Source: Sphaerosporella brunnea (lineage: Eukaryota; Ascomycota; Pezizomycetes; Pezizales; Pyronemataceae). Taken from it: DNA of 32,315 nt. Every line of letters starts with the position of its first letter. Position 1 is the first letter of the stretch. The translations under genes were made by a program, and so were the position numbers. The notes under the pieces are model-generated. The model was given only the letters and a program-made list of their open reading frames with translations. It was not told where the DNA came from and did no database searches. Location: the NCBI GenBank assembly GCA_008704415.1, contig VXIS01000437.1:1-32315 (forward strand), given 5' to 3'. This document shows, piece after piece, positions 1 through 10,870 of the stretch.

Positions 1-290
1 CTCCCAGGGCAGTTAGGTTGCGTCATCCTCGGAGCTTTCCCACCTTCTATCTCCATCGAAGGGCCACCATACATCGGCATATCCGCCGTTTCAGCCGTGT
101 TGTCACCTAACGCAAGGCGCCTTTCGCCTGACAGGTAAAGCTTGTAGTGAAATACCCGCATGCGCGGGAGAAGGCTGTTTTTCGTGAGACCAAGTCGCGT
201 CTTGATCAGTTGCGCTCAAAGACTCCACTCTGGGGGAACAGCTCTAGCGTTGTTGTTGATAATCTGGCAATTCTGAAAATGAGATAGTAT
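1..290. other. No recognisable feature
   Basis: Left edge of the window up to the target-site duplication of the first hAT element. I see no open frame of note, no repeat shared with the rest of the window and no RNA gene. Confidence 0.5.
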
Positions 291-719
291 TTTCCGTTTA
301 GTGATGGACCCGAGCCGAGCCAGCTCGAGCCAGAAGCTCAAGCTGACGAGCCGAGCCTAGCCGATCCTTCGTCCTCCACGGGCCAAACTGGCTCGAGGTG
401 AAGGTGGAGGATTGGCTCGAGCTAGCTCGAGTTTTCACCATAATCGGTGATCGGGGGTTCTCATGGGGCGGGTGGAAATTACAGCGAGTGTTGTCCAATG
501 AAAACAGACAATCAAAATGTGTCATATACAAACTTGGAGTTGGTTGTTCCTGTCACGCAACCCAATACTACCTACCTACCCTTCAGCGGACCATAACTAT
601 TACTAGTCTATTCTCCGCAGGGGGGATGGAAAAGTACAGTACTAGAAAAACAACCAGAAGACGACTGAGCATTGAAAAGAAACCATACAGAAGACCGAAA
701 CCTGAATCACACATCTGCA

Positions 720-938
720 ATGATTGCTCCTGGCCCGGCAGAACCGGGTCCGGAGGCTGAGCTTCAGGAGTCCAACACCGTAGCGGCTGAACTTCTCCCA
801 GCCTCGCCCGTGGGCAGAACTACAGGGAGACGGTCCAGGCGGTCGTGCCATTGTGGTGGGTGGGGAAAAAAAATTGAGGAGAGAGGATGCGAAGACGCGG
901 TGCGGTACTGGCGATCTGGAGGACCCTCGAAGAATTGA
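720..938 (+). pseudogene. Possible N-terminal remnant of hAT-A transposase
   Basis: A 72-residue open frame starting at an ATG inside hAT-A copy 1, beginning MIAPGPAEPGPEAEL and rich in Pro, Glu and Ala, then basic (GRTTGRRSRRS) with a Cys-His pair (CHCGG). Its position upstream of the C-terminal hAT fragment and its orientation fit the start of the transposase, where many hAT proteins carry a BED-type zinc finger, but I cannot see a complete finger. It ends at a TAA-class stop, after which no continuous frame leads to the C-terminal part. It could equally be chance coding in a 5' leader; the assignment is inference from position only. Confidence 0.25.
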
Positions 939-1138
939 CCAGACGGGCCCTTTTATAGGGGTCGGCCAAGAGCCTGGGGCTTTTTTGTCGATTCGGCCTC
1001 CGAGCTGCCAGCACTATCCCCGCCCATCACGCGCTCGCCCCCAGGGGCTCGAGACCCATCCCTTGGCGATGCTCCGTCCTACTAAATCGCTGTCTAACTG
1101 CCCATACTTCCAGCAGGTGCACCACCACTAGTAGATCT

Positions 1139-1343
1139 ATGGCACACAAATCGACGGATGCACTGCCCCCGGATGAGCGTGCTGCTTATTTTAAAAAGCT
1201 ATCAGGGAAGTGTCCAGCCTGAGAGTCGTTTCACCCAACCTGGAGATCGTATTACCAACAAGCGACACAGGCTCTTGAAAACCTCAAGTTGCGCTTGCTT
1301 GTTGCTTAATAGCTGGTCGGGGCAGGATGATGCGGAGCCGTGA
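1139..1343 (+). pseudogene. hAT-A transposase, C-terminal (hATC) remnant
   Basis: Two pieces are joined here. From the ATG at 1139 one frame reads MAHKSTDALPPDERAAYFKK and stops. In the next frame, 1209-1343 reads SVQPESRFTQPGD, then RITNKRHRLLKTSSCACLLL and NSWSGQDD. The second piece has the layout of the hAT dimerisation domain (Dimer_Tnp_hAT): a SVxxE-R-FSxxGD block, then I-T-x-K-R-x-R-L, then a Leu-rich helix ending in a W. The Trp-Trp motif that should precede it is absent, which puts a deletion junction near 1195-1210. The first piece is shared (43 of 46 bases) with the minus-strand hAT fragment at 31162-31207, showing that both come from one family. The protein cannot be functional. 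Confidence 0.75.
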
Positions 1344-1728
1344 GAACGTGAAATGTTAAGCAAGAAGGATGCAGGAGACATCGACAGTGGCAATGTGGTT
1401 CCGGTCCCCGGTACCCATCAGGAATCACTGCTAGATAGTGTGAATGATGCGGATGCCGAGGAATTGTAGCCAGTTTATATTTCTAGATATATTTCATACT
1501 ATTATGGTCATCACTCATTGAACATCTTCATCACACGTCATTACTCAATGGCTATTTGCAGCACGCCATACTAAGAATTATGTGGTGAAGCGGAACAGCT
1601 GGAGCTGCAGCTCGAGCACACCCAGAGCTTGGACGCGAGGCCGAGCCTCCACCTCTACGAGCCGAGCCAGCTCGAGCTGACCTTGGAGGATTGATTCGAG
1701 CCGGCTCTTGTCCATCACTAATTCCGTT

Positions 1729-2444
1729 GTTTGAAATGATGTTCATTGTCTTCATGCGACCGCGAGCAATCGTGGCATACCGTATAACTCCTTATATACC
1801 GTGCATGTTGAAGTACCACGCAATGTCTTTATACGTAGTTACGATGCTGCAGGGGGTAGGCAACAACAGGCGCGGCGACGCCAGAAACAGCTGGGTCGAT
1901 GACACTGTCAGAAATTCAATAATTACACGTGTGCACCAGCGTCACTATCATCTTTCGCATGCAATCAAGTGACGCTGTTTGAATAGCAGTACTTATCAGC
2001 GAGTCAAACCTGATGTTTTTTGACAATGCAGGATCGCTGCATTGATCACCTCAGAACTGGGCCAAACGTTCATCCGAAATGTACGAGCCTCTCTGTCCAG
2101 GTGTTCTCATTCTCTGGGGGAGGAGTGTTGTCGTCGGGGGCGTGGCATGTCCAAGAAACGTGCCTATAGCTGGGCGCAGTAGGAAATCCTCGGCACCTGT
2201 TGGGACGACTGCACACAACGAACAACTGTATGGGCAATCGCACAAGCCCGGTCAGGCGGTGCAATGCCTGCAGTCCACGGGCCGTACTTAGGCTGGTGGA
2301 TCCCTCGACGGGCTCAATCGTCTTCATATCCAACTATCGCGATGGCCATGATCACCATTTTCTCAGGTCAACCGCTGTCATGCCAGTGCCTGCGTGCGAC
2401 CGACTCTGACTGCCAACTATGAAATGCCCAAACGGCCTTACACC
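1729..2444. other. Intergenic, no supported feature
   Basis: About 700 bp between hAT-A copy 1 and the decayed minus-strand tract. Several frames of 60-90 codons overlap on both strands, as expected by chance. I see no terminal repeats, RNA gene or known protein motif. Confidence 0.4.
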
Positions 2445-2840
2445 TCACCCAACCAATGTTGTTCTCACATGGCTTGAAAACATCACATCTGTTGAGACCT
2501 CCTCCGCCTGTTTGGGAGTTTGAAATTGCGGCACGTCTGTATTTTGCTTTCGGCGTGGTGCCTGCTGCTTCTTGCCGGTTTCTACTGGTTCACTGGGCGT
2601 CCAAATCATTTCTTCTGGTGCTATCTTGCCTCGGGCCAGCATGCAACTTTAGTAGTGGCAAGGAAAGACAAAACGGCTGTCGTCCGCCGGTACATCAGCC
2701 ACCGGAGTGACTGGCTAGGGTTTCATTCCTCGCCCCTTTTTGGTTGCGTTTTCAACCGCCTTCCACAGCTCTTCCACCTCGTGCAGAACTTGAAGAGGTA
2801 ATCTCGGTACCGGGTGTCGCGCGAATCGTATCAACAGCAT
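2445..2840 (-). pseudogene. Decayed frame downstream of the LINE, unknown function
   Basis: From an ATG at 2840 the minus strand stays in one frame for 132 codons with only two internal stops (near 2714 and 2651). The residues look coding: an acidic amphipathic start (LHEVEELWKAVENATKKGR), then hydrophilic Lys/Gln-rich sequence (ETGKKQQAPRRKQNT, FQTPKQAEEVSTD). It begins 34 bp after the stop of the LINE ORF on the same strand, so it may be the 3' part of that element or an older neighbour. I recognise no family. Two stops in 132 codons is fewer than the roughly six expected by chance, which supports former coding capacity but does not prove it. Confidence 0.35.
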
Positions 2841-2873
2841 TTGTTGCCTAAATCGGCGACCGGTCGGTAATAC

Positions 2874-4290
2874 CTATGGGCCTGTCGGGGCCTTGTCTGC
2901 TTTGCTTGCCTTGGACGCCTTTGGGTCAGCGCGCTTTTTGTGTCTCGGCCACGTTCCTGTGTGTGGGGCCCTCGCAACTGTGACCCTGCGACCAATTGTG
3001 GCGAGCGATGTAGTGCGAAGGATAGTGTCGGTTATGGGGTTGAGACGTTGCTTGCTGCCTCCTTCGCGGCCTGCTCAGCCGGTTCGTTCCCCGGCACGTC
3101 CTGATGACGTGGTACTCCGGTGACCATCCAGGGCACTCAGCGCCGTCTCTGCACTTCCTATCCAGGGGCGAACCATTACCCGCCCCCAGTTACACCGTGT
3201 GGCCGGCGTTGCAGGGCCACTTGTGCGTTGGTGAAGTGGCGGACGCATCCAGACGAGGTCCTCCTGGCGGTGTGACGGCGAGCGCCAGCTCCAGCCAAGA
3301 GTTCTGCGTTGTACGCTTCCTTGTCGTTCCCGACGACGCCTGATGCTATCCTCCACTCGCCCGGAACAGCTTGTGCCAGGCATGCACCGTCCTCTAGCCT
3401 TGAGCCGTGTGAGTAAATCGCAATTTCGTTGTGCGTGGGCCTTTGGTGCATGGTTGCCATGGAGGCGGCCGAGTCTGCATCCGCGATGACGACCCGGCCG
3501 GTCGGGTTCACTGGTGCGGTCGTGGTCAGTTCCACACTGTCAGGGTAGCCGGCGATCGCTTTGGCCAGCTTGGCCATCGTAGACGTTGGCTTGGGAGCTG
3601 GCGCTGGCGAAGCGTAAGAGCAAGCGTGTGGTCGTGCCTGCGGACACGGCCTTCCCACATGGGAGTGCGCCGAGTGCTGCGCGCAGGCGGTCGCCTGCTG
3701 AGTTGTCCCGGGGGGTAGCTGCGAGTCTGGCTGCGAACCTTCTTCTGGCCCTGAAATAATCGTCCTTGCCGGGTTTGGGAATGACGACATCGGTGGCATA
3801 GCGCCGTGGACGCGGTTGGTAGCGTTGGTAGGTGGAGGCGCGGAATAGAGCCGCGAAGCCCCCGCGGTGCTACTTCCAGACTGTCACTTCCTGCGGCTGA
3901 GCGCGAGGCCTGGGTCCATAACGCCCCCTCTACCTCGACCTCTCCCACAATGACGTCTCGCGCGAGGGCGTCAAGTTCTTTGTCCGACCAGTCGTCGTCC
4001 GGGGGGTTTGGCCATTATAGTGCTCTGCCACGGTTGTAGCAGCGTTGCGGTCTTGGTCGAGGCCAATCCGACCGTTCCCCGCGGGTGTCGGAGCGCTTTC
4101 CAAGTATCTTCTGAACCAGCAGCTGGAAGAAAGTTGCCCAGTGATCTCGTTTGCTGCTCGGAGTGCGCGGCGTGCGTTGACGAACACCGCCTGATGAGCA
4201 CGCTGTTCGCGATGTTATCAAATATTCGCCTGCAAGCCACGCGGCCAACGCTGGAGGGAGCTGGCACGACTGGCATGTGAGAATCAAGTG
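2874..4290 (-). pseudogene. LINE (non-LTR retrotransposon) ORF2 remnant with RNase H, RT missing
   Basis: Read 4290 to 2874 on the minus strand with several frameshifts. First comes the linker between endonuclease and RT: FVNARRALRAA, RDHWATFF, then DTWKALRHPRG, the usual 'K/R-R-x-x-W ... D-x-W-K-A-L' layout. Next, DDDWSDKELDALARDV. The seven RT blocks with YxDD that should follow are not found. A long frame (3799-3176) then carries the RNase H domain: IAIYSHGSRLEDG, KEAYNAELLAG, VRHFTNAQVALQR, and in another frame VPGNEPAEQAAKEAA. It ends with TTSLATIGRRVTVAR and a stop at 2874-2876, like many fungal LINE C-termini. RNase H active-site positions are altered: first Asp is His (about 3407), third is Asn (about 3227), fourth is Glu; the Glu at about 3302 remains. 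So this is a dead copy deleted for RT. No poly-A tail or TSD was identified. Confidence 0.7.
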
Positions 4291-4296
4291 TGCCAC

Positions 4297-7200
4297 ATAT
4301 GTCGGCCAGGTGCTGTCTGTGCTGCCACTTGCAATGCCGTTTCGAGTATGAGAGTGTTCCGGATACTTAAAGTTGTCTGCTGGATGCGGTGGACGTATTT
4401 AATCGCCGCAGTCAGAGCTATGTGTGCATGACGGCACTTGCAAGGCTATGGTCGACAATCCGTGCGAGCGTAGCTTCCTGGCTGGGTGTCCCTTTATGAT
4501 AGGCGATGACACGCGAGGTCATCTTGAAACGTGTTCTTTCTTCCTTGTAAACCCGATCGATAACATGTGGTTGAATCGCGGTCTCCATTTCGCCACCCCG
4601 GGCTGCCGGTTGATTTGTCGGTTTCGTATACACACCGTCCGCATTGCTTCCATATTGAATGTCGCTATATGTGCAAGCATTTGGCAGGCCTTTGACTGGC
4701 TGCCAGCGGTTTGATACCCCAGCTTGCATGTGCTGCACAACCCGCACGCTGGTAGGTCAATCGGCGATTTGCAGAGATATAAGAGCGGTTGACATTACTG
4801 GTGTAGCGGGTCGAGATCTCACGCTCTTTGCACGGATGCTGTTCCGGGGACAGTCTTGGCAGCGGTGTGTGCGTACCACACACGGGCCTGAGGTGACACC
4901 ATCCAGGCTGATATGCCGCATGCAACTCAGCACGCATGCTGTGACTCACAAAACTGCCGCCGCGATTGACGATGACCGAATTCCCACATCAGTCGTCAAC
5001 CGACGTCACATAACACTGCCAAAGCAACGGTGACGAGCGCACCTACAGTCGCTCCGTTGGGAAAATAGCTCTGACCCTGTCACCCGGCCTAGCAGCTGCG
5101 CGACACTATCCGGAAAATCCCAGACAGCGATCGCCTCGACGAATCGGTCGAGCTATCAGCAAAGCCGGTGAGAGTTGCCTGATGGACTGTTGGCTTATTC
5201 GTGTACTTCTGTCAGCCGCCGTCGTTGTGGCGAATCAGCGTAGGGTGATGATAAGTGAAGCCAAGACTCGTCTGGCAGCCGCACGGACACGCAGCAACCA
5301 CGGCACCGCCGCTGGCTCTGTCATTGTTTCCGCAGCGCGCTGCTCACGATGGTAGTGTACCCGCGTAGCCCAGGCAGCGACCGCAGGTACAGCCTGTTGG
5401 AGGGCAGGCGGGTTGGGCGTGCGGCCCGACTGCGTCACGTGCTGGGTTGAGCGGGTGCGGGTTCACGTACGGTTTCATGTACGGTAAATAGCTGGTTCAC
5501 TCGCTCTGCTGGAGACCGAAAACCTACACAAGACACACAGTTCTCACTACCACTTTTCCACTTCGCCCGTTGAGAACCATCATCTCACACGACTTTGGTC
5601 AACACCGCCAAGCACTGCATCTCGCTCAGAATACATCCAGGATCCGGACACACCGTTGCGGTCACCCGCGAGCGTGTATGCGAGGGTTAGTAAGCGGTAC
5701 CCTCTCCTACCGTGTCGGGGCTAGACTAACAACAACTAGGCGCTTCAAGCTCCTGACAGGATGGCGATGTTTGCGCCAATGCCTGGACTCATACTGCGTG
5801 GGATCTCTTCTCTGCCGCGCTATAGCGACCCGATGGATGATGCCAAGACGCCGAGCGAAGGAGAATCAGCGCGCGATGAGACGCAGTGGCATGCTGCGTC
5901 TTCCAGTCATGCTGGGGCGGAGAGAAACCATCGTTCAGAGAGCGGAGCTAGAGGACAGCAGTCGCGCATGGCTGATTCGATTTCGTGGCGTTCCTCCAGC
6001 AGCGTGTTTGCAAATCCGACTCGCACTCAGGGGTTCGCATCGAACCGAGCTGTTGGTGGCGTTGGTGGCGCTGCATGCATTTGTTGACACACACTCCCCG
6101 CTGGACCATTTCGCCACAGATGGAGATGAAACTCCTGATCGAGAACATCAACAAAACCCACAAAATACACAAAACAAAATCCACGCAATCCACGAAACCA
6201 ATCGTAACGGCGCTATTTCCGTCGGAGGATCAATCGGAAAGCATTAAATATCGAGACCGGGATGTTGAGAGGCGTCATCTGATGGGTCGTTGTGTGTATC
6301 CGTGTATATGTCACAATGTAAACGTCAATTGATTACACGCTGCTATGCCATGTATAGTTCTCATCGCTGCGCCCTGGCTATCGAGCGTTGCCATCTCTGT
6401 TCTTTGGCTATCCTGGCAACCGAGGACGGATTGTTACACTCTCCGTTCTGTGCTGTGCATAACCTACACAGCTTTCCTGCGAGTTGTCGCGTTTAATTCT
6501 GTGTTCCGTTGCCGTAGGCTGTGGACACTGTACTGAAACTGGGTGACCTCCCTTGGCTCTATTGCCCCAAAAGACATTGATGTTCTGTGTACTAAATAAC
6601 CGCTAATCAACACAACACTAGCTGGAGTCCCCCCTGACTATATGAACGCTCGATCCAGCAGCGACACAATAACAAAAGCCGGATCGAACCTTCCAACCAG
6701 CGGATCGAAAACTATTCTCTTCGCACCCAGTAGCACGACGTGCAGCCACCCATTGCCACAATGCCTCTTTCTTGCCAACCGGACTGTGTAACAGTGCTAC
6801 CTGCCTATCATATCCTCTATTGTAGGAATTGCGTCACCGCCGGTTCGCCGTGTAGTCTGCCGAGACGTTCCGTCATCAGTCTGGAGGCGCTGGAGCGTGT
6901 TCACCTATCGGCATCGTTCGGCCGTCATCGAAGAACCGTCTAGCCAGAAGCTATGTACACCTCAACCTGCGCCGAAGGCGGTGATATCCAGGCCTCGGGC
7001 GCAGCGATTCGTGATGTGGATTTCATCGCTTCGGTACGCTGGAGCGTGGGAGAAGGCTGCAGTGGTGTATCGATTCACTTGGCATTCGCTGGTCAAATAG
7101 ACTATCGCCGACGAGGTGGATTTGGATGTTGATCCAGAAAGCGTTCAGGAAACGGGGGTTCAAACACGTGCTTGAGATTTTGGAATCGTTATACTGGGAG

Positions 7201-8378
7201 GCCATCCGGCTGCTTCGGCTTCAGCCGACCTACAAAGGCAGACTACCCAGCGAAGCTATGTCACCACCACCGGCAGCTGTACACTTCCGCGCACATCGCA
7301 TTTTCCGCGAGAACAGCGCGAGCTGTGTAAACGGCACGTCATAATCCGTCTCCTGGGTTCGCGTCGGGAACGCTATACCCCCCTGCTTCAATGGCTGCCT
7401 TCAGCGTCGATTCCGATCTGCCTTACTTGCCCAGAGTGCGGCGGCCAGCCACCGACGGTAATCCCGCGATATGCGGGTGCAATAGGCGGATGCTAACCTC
7501 ATGTTAGCCAGCAGGGAGCAATGATGCAACGCGGGTGCGCAGCTGGACTGGTACAAGCTCGCACGATAAATCCGCGCGGTGTCTGAAACACGCCGGATTA
7601 GCATATGACCAAGGCTGCAGAGATCCCGCTTGATAGAGGTTATAGTGTTCGCTCCAGACACCAGAGTACGCTGTTGCCTTGCCAATGCAGCGTTGTCCGG
7701 ATCTGCAGTGTTGCCCAGCGCCATAGCTTGCTGCGCAAGTTGAGGCAGCCGGATTCAAAGAGCTGCTGGTCTTACAGGGAGGGGAACTGTGGTTGCCTTG
7801 TGCCAACACCCGAAAATGGGATAGTGTATGAGCTGGTCGTAACACTAAACGATTCGCTTTGTTGCCCACTGGCTCAGGCAAGGATGTTCGCTGGTCACCG
7901 TACGCATCAGAGCCCATGACGTGGAATTTCCTTACGCACACGGGATTGCAGGGAAAGATTGAATTCTTTGCGTCAGTGACAGAAGAGGCGGTGGCACCTG
8001 GACGCACGGACTGTTGATATCTCCTTAGTGCGATGTCATTCTCAGTAAAGATCCGGTACTTGTGCGGTACCACAAGCCCATGAACTACGCCATGTAGCCA
8101 GGGCCACGCCTACGGACGGGGCCTGCTGTTGACACCCTTCGCGCTTACGGGCGCCATGGTGCGACGTGGTGCTCGCCGATTGGTCTATGCCTCCCATCAC
8201 GAACCCTACTTTTGCATCAATCTCTTCCTTCTTCCCAACGACGGGGAGCCCTCGCCTCTGTGCGGTAGGTTCGGCCCGCTCTAAGAGGCGCGTGCAGGCC
8301 GCACTCGCCGGGAGCTCCGCTTGAAGTTCACAACACAGCGAGCGGAGGCTGCGCATGTGCTCGACGAATGGATGACGG
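4297..8378. other. Long stretch without a supported gene
   Basis: Four kilobases in which every open frame is isolated and unlike any family I know. The longest, 5570-6247 (+), has no ATG start, is Arg-rich and overlaps equally open frames on both strands, so I treat it as chance. Near 7126-7205 (+) and 7401-7724 (-) the translation looks slightly protein-like, but no second frame continues it. No TIR/TSD pair, LTR, tRNA or satellite was found by eye. The stretch is probably made of transposon remnants too old to read. Confidence 0.4.
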
Positions 8379-8890
8379 GTGCATGACCTGCGCGTACACG
8401 TGGCAGACGACGATACCGAGATTCAGAACCGGGGATTGGACTTTCCTCCAGCCTGTCCCACCGCCGAAATCAGGAAAATCTTAAGACGGCATATCGCTGC
8501 CCTCAAGGAAGGAGACGATGGCAGCCTAGCCAGGTTGGTCACGATCGTGCTTAGGCTGAATGGAACGTTCCGCGCACAACGAAAAGCTTCTGGTCGCGGC
8601 TCAAGAGGATCGCGGTAAAAGCGCCGCCTCCACCTGCTCCACAAGGCACAGCCACACGGTATATCTGGAACGCAGCCACCCAAACGCCGTCCCCAGCGCC
8701 GCCTGCCCCGCCACCAGCCGCCGACGCAAACGTAAACACAAACGCCGGGGCCCTAGCTGCCGCTGACAAATCGGAACGCGAACGCGCCGAGCCGAGTAGC
8801 CGGGCGGAAAATCTGTCGAAGAACGCACAGGAAATCTCCCTCCCAAATGCATTCCAAACATGCGGGGCCAGTCGATGCACTGGTGTTGGT
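8379..8890 (+). pseudogene. Coding-like tract, helical then Pro/Ala-rich, unknown
   Basis: The first frame (8379-8618) gives EIRKILRRHIAALKEGDDGS and LARLVTIVLRLNG, an amphipathic helical stretch. A second frame, from about 8553, continues with EWNVPRTTKSFWSRLKRIAV, then a Pro/Ala-rich segment (KAPPPPAPQGTATRYIWNAA, PAPPAPPPAADANVNTNAGA) and an acidic/basic tail (DKSERERAEPSSRAENLSKN). Such composition is common in gag-like or ORF1 proteins of retroelements, but no zinc knuckle or other domain is visible. The opposite strand is also open here (9123-8551), so the coding strand is uncertain. Possible former gag-like protein; function not assigned. Confidence 0.22.
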
Positions 8891-9363
8891 TCGTCCAGCG
8901 GTTGACAGGCGAGATGCGACAGCCCCCGATGCTGCCGAGATAAATGAGGGATGCAAAGTGGGCGAAAGGAAGATACGTATGCCGCCCTTGGGCCACAAAA
9001 CGACGCAGTCAGTCCGGGAAGTGCGCTTTCCTGGGCGACATCGAGGATAATACGGAGAAGGGTAGGGGCAGCGGGCTCAGGAGGTAAAAAGGGAGTGAAC
9101 GCGGGTCTTTTCTGCACACACATGGCGATTTCCTTGATTTTCTTTCCTTGATAGAGCCGCCGGCCCCATCGGTAGTAGGCCTAGGCCTGAGGGGTAGTAT
9201 AGTCTCTCTTTTATATATCCCATGATCAAGCGGTCGAATGCGATATGATTAAATTAAAATAAACGCCGTTGACACTGATGACAGGCACACGCCAACCCCA
9301 TCTTGTGCCGAGATAATGGCGGTGTCATGCGGCCGGGAGCAAGACGACAGCAATAATTAGTCC
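8891..9363. other. No supported gene; short AT-rich segment
   Basis: No convincing frame. An AT-rich stretch with TATATA-type sequence lies near 9205-9265, the most AT-rich part of this area; it could be a remnant promoter or transposon end, but no partner repeat was found. Confidence 0.35.
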
Positions 9364-10209
9364 TCAGCAGAATACAGACGCAACATTATCGGAACTGGGT
9401 GTGCCTGCTTCGATGCTGGGGGACAACCGGACATCACGAGCAATAAGTCGTAAGATGAAGTTTGAAGTGTCGGCCTCCGTGTAAGCGGGTATCAATGGCG
9501 CCAACCGTAGCGCTGTCGGAGTAATTCCATCCGGGGCTTGAAAACATATGTTGCTACCATTCCGGGAAGGTGCGCTTATTGACACAGTCGGTGTGATGTT
9601 GGACAACGAGTTGATTGCCGTTTTGGCTGCAGTCGTCCCGTACACCACAAAATGTGCCAATGTGTTGGTTTTTTCCATGCAATTAGTAATTCTTGAGATG
9701 TGAGTACTCTCGTGAATACCCACCCAATTCGCCATTAGCACAGTCTCTTACACTTCTCAATGCGAGAACCATCCCGCAACCGGGACAGGTACTGTACAAA
9801 CGACAGGGAATTGATTCGCAGTCCTAGCATTGCGTGAAACAAAGCGCGCAGTCTGCAGTGCGAAACTGCTTTCCGCCGCATCGTCCTGAAACTTCACCGG
9901 TGACTCAGGAAGGTCTATTGTGCATATACCTGGAAGATTCCGGGGATACATATGCGGTATAAGATCTAATCGCCAAACTGAGCGGCAGGAAGCTGGACAT
10001 ATCACCCGGTGGTCATGGTAGCGCACCGCCCAAAACGTGCTGAGCGCCTTGGTAATGCCCCCCAACTGGGGCACGAAGAGAGTAATCGTGTGGTCAGGAA
10101 AGGTTATCATCCTTCCGAGTAAATAGGCCCCCCGAGTGGCTCGGAGCGGGAAAAACGATGTTGACAGATGGGTGCGATCTGTATGATGACCAGTAGGATG
10201 AGCGGTTAC
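9364..10209 (-). pseudogene. Long minus-strand frame with two stops, unknown protein
   Basis: The minus strand stays in one frame for 282 codons, broken only by a TGA (9757-9759) and a TAA (9748-9750) lying three codons apart. The first in-frame ATG is at 10110. The translation has mixed, protein-like composition: TKALSTFWAVRYHDHRVICP, LDLIPHMYPRNLPGICTIDL, and after the stops ANWVGIHESTHISRITNCME, SRNGSNICFQAPDG and NFILRLIARDVRLSP. I recognise no domain, signal peptide or membrane segment. About 13 stops would be expected by chance in this length, so decayed coding sequence is more likely than noise, but a host gene fragment cannot be told from a transposon or other origin. Confidence 0.3.
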
Positions 10210-10564
10210 CTAGCGTCTCCCAGCAGATTCAGAATGGCGATCCTGCATCGCTCTCCACACAAGGCTGCCATACCGACCTCTATCACCGCCGGAGACATCC
10301 CGGAGATGTAATTGCTTTCACCTCAGAACCAGCAACGCGGTCTTCCCCACATCAGCCTGGGCTAGGAAGCACTTCGTTCAGCGGCAGGCAAGTAACCATC
10401 TTTCCGCATGCACAGGCGGCATCGGAACGGGACAAAGCGACTAACCTGCCCAAAGGGGAGGAACGCTCTCGCATCCGGTACTAGAAACTCCTTTGCCCTC
10501 GTGATTATCTCCCAGAGGGTGAAATACGCACAATGTTTGCTATAGTGTCCAGCACCTATCCGCC

Positions 10565-10870
10565 GAGCGGAAGGACGGGACAATCACAAAAGGGTCGGGT
10601 ACACATAGAGCTGTGCACGGGGCGACGGGTCGGGGCGCGGGCGGACGGGGTGTAGTGGGGCGCGACGAGGTGATCGGGGTTGGGCGGGGTCATCGGGGTG
10701 TGACGGAGCAAAACCGCGGCGGGGTGTATCGGGAGCATCGGGAAGCCCGGGGTTCCGACGGGGCCGCCGCGGCAGCGACTGGGTGGCCGCGGTACGGTGA
10801 GGCTTTCTCCGCCTCGTCAAGCCTCGTGCCCGTCGGGGCGCTCCGACCTACGGACAGCTCTAGGTACACA
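10565..10870. other. G-rich, CpG-rich low-complexity island
   Basis: About 300 bp with strong G over C skew on the plus strand and repeated CGGGG, TCGGGG and GGGCGGGG words, most dense at 10610-10760. The inverted pair CGACGGG (about 10622) and CCCGTCG (about 10830) lies near its edges. The CpGs are intact. Its complement translates as a Pro/Arg-rich low-complexity frame that I do not consider a gene. It could form G-quadruplexes or be the subterminal motif block of another transposon; no TIR/TSD was found. Confidence 0.5.

Larger units (their letters stand above)
299..1720 (+). mobile_element. hAT family A, copy 1 (internally deleted)
   Basis: A 1422-bp element with inverted ends. The left end reads TAGTGATGGACCCGAGCCG and the reverse complement of the right end reads TAGTGATGGACAAGAGCCG (17/19). 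It is flanked by TTTCCGTT (291-298) and ATTCCGTT (1721-1728), an 8-bp TSD matching at 7/8. TA-G-N-G termini with an 8-bp TSD are diagnostic of the hAT superfamily. Both subterminal regions (about 308-430 and 1590-1705) are crowded with GAGCTCGAGC-like words, probable transposase-binding sites. The inside keeps a possible N-terminal frame (720-938) and a C-terminal hAT dimerisation fragment (1209-1343), with the centre missing, so the copy is non-autonomous. A second copy lies at 27236-29560 and matches at both ends and around 'ATTACAGCGAGTGTTGT' just inside the left end. Plus orientation is set by the transposase remnant. Confidence 0.9.

Noticed and set aside
5570..6247. 225-codon plus-strand open frame
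   Set aside because: No ATG start, Arg/Ser-rich composition, overlapping open frames in other phases, no motif. Consistent with the longest chance frame in a window of this size and base composition.
7504..8073. 189-codon minus-strand frame
   Set aside because: No family motif, no continuation beyond the stops, and an equally long overlapping frame in another phase.
8551..9123. 190-codon minus-strand frame
   Set aside because: Complement of the Pro/Ala-rich plus-strand tract; its Ala/Gly-rich low-complexity sequence is a shadow of GC-rich codons.
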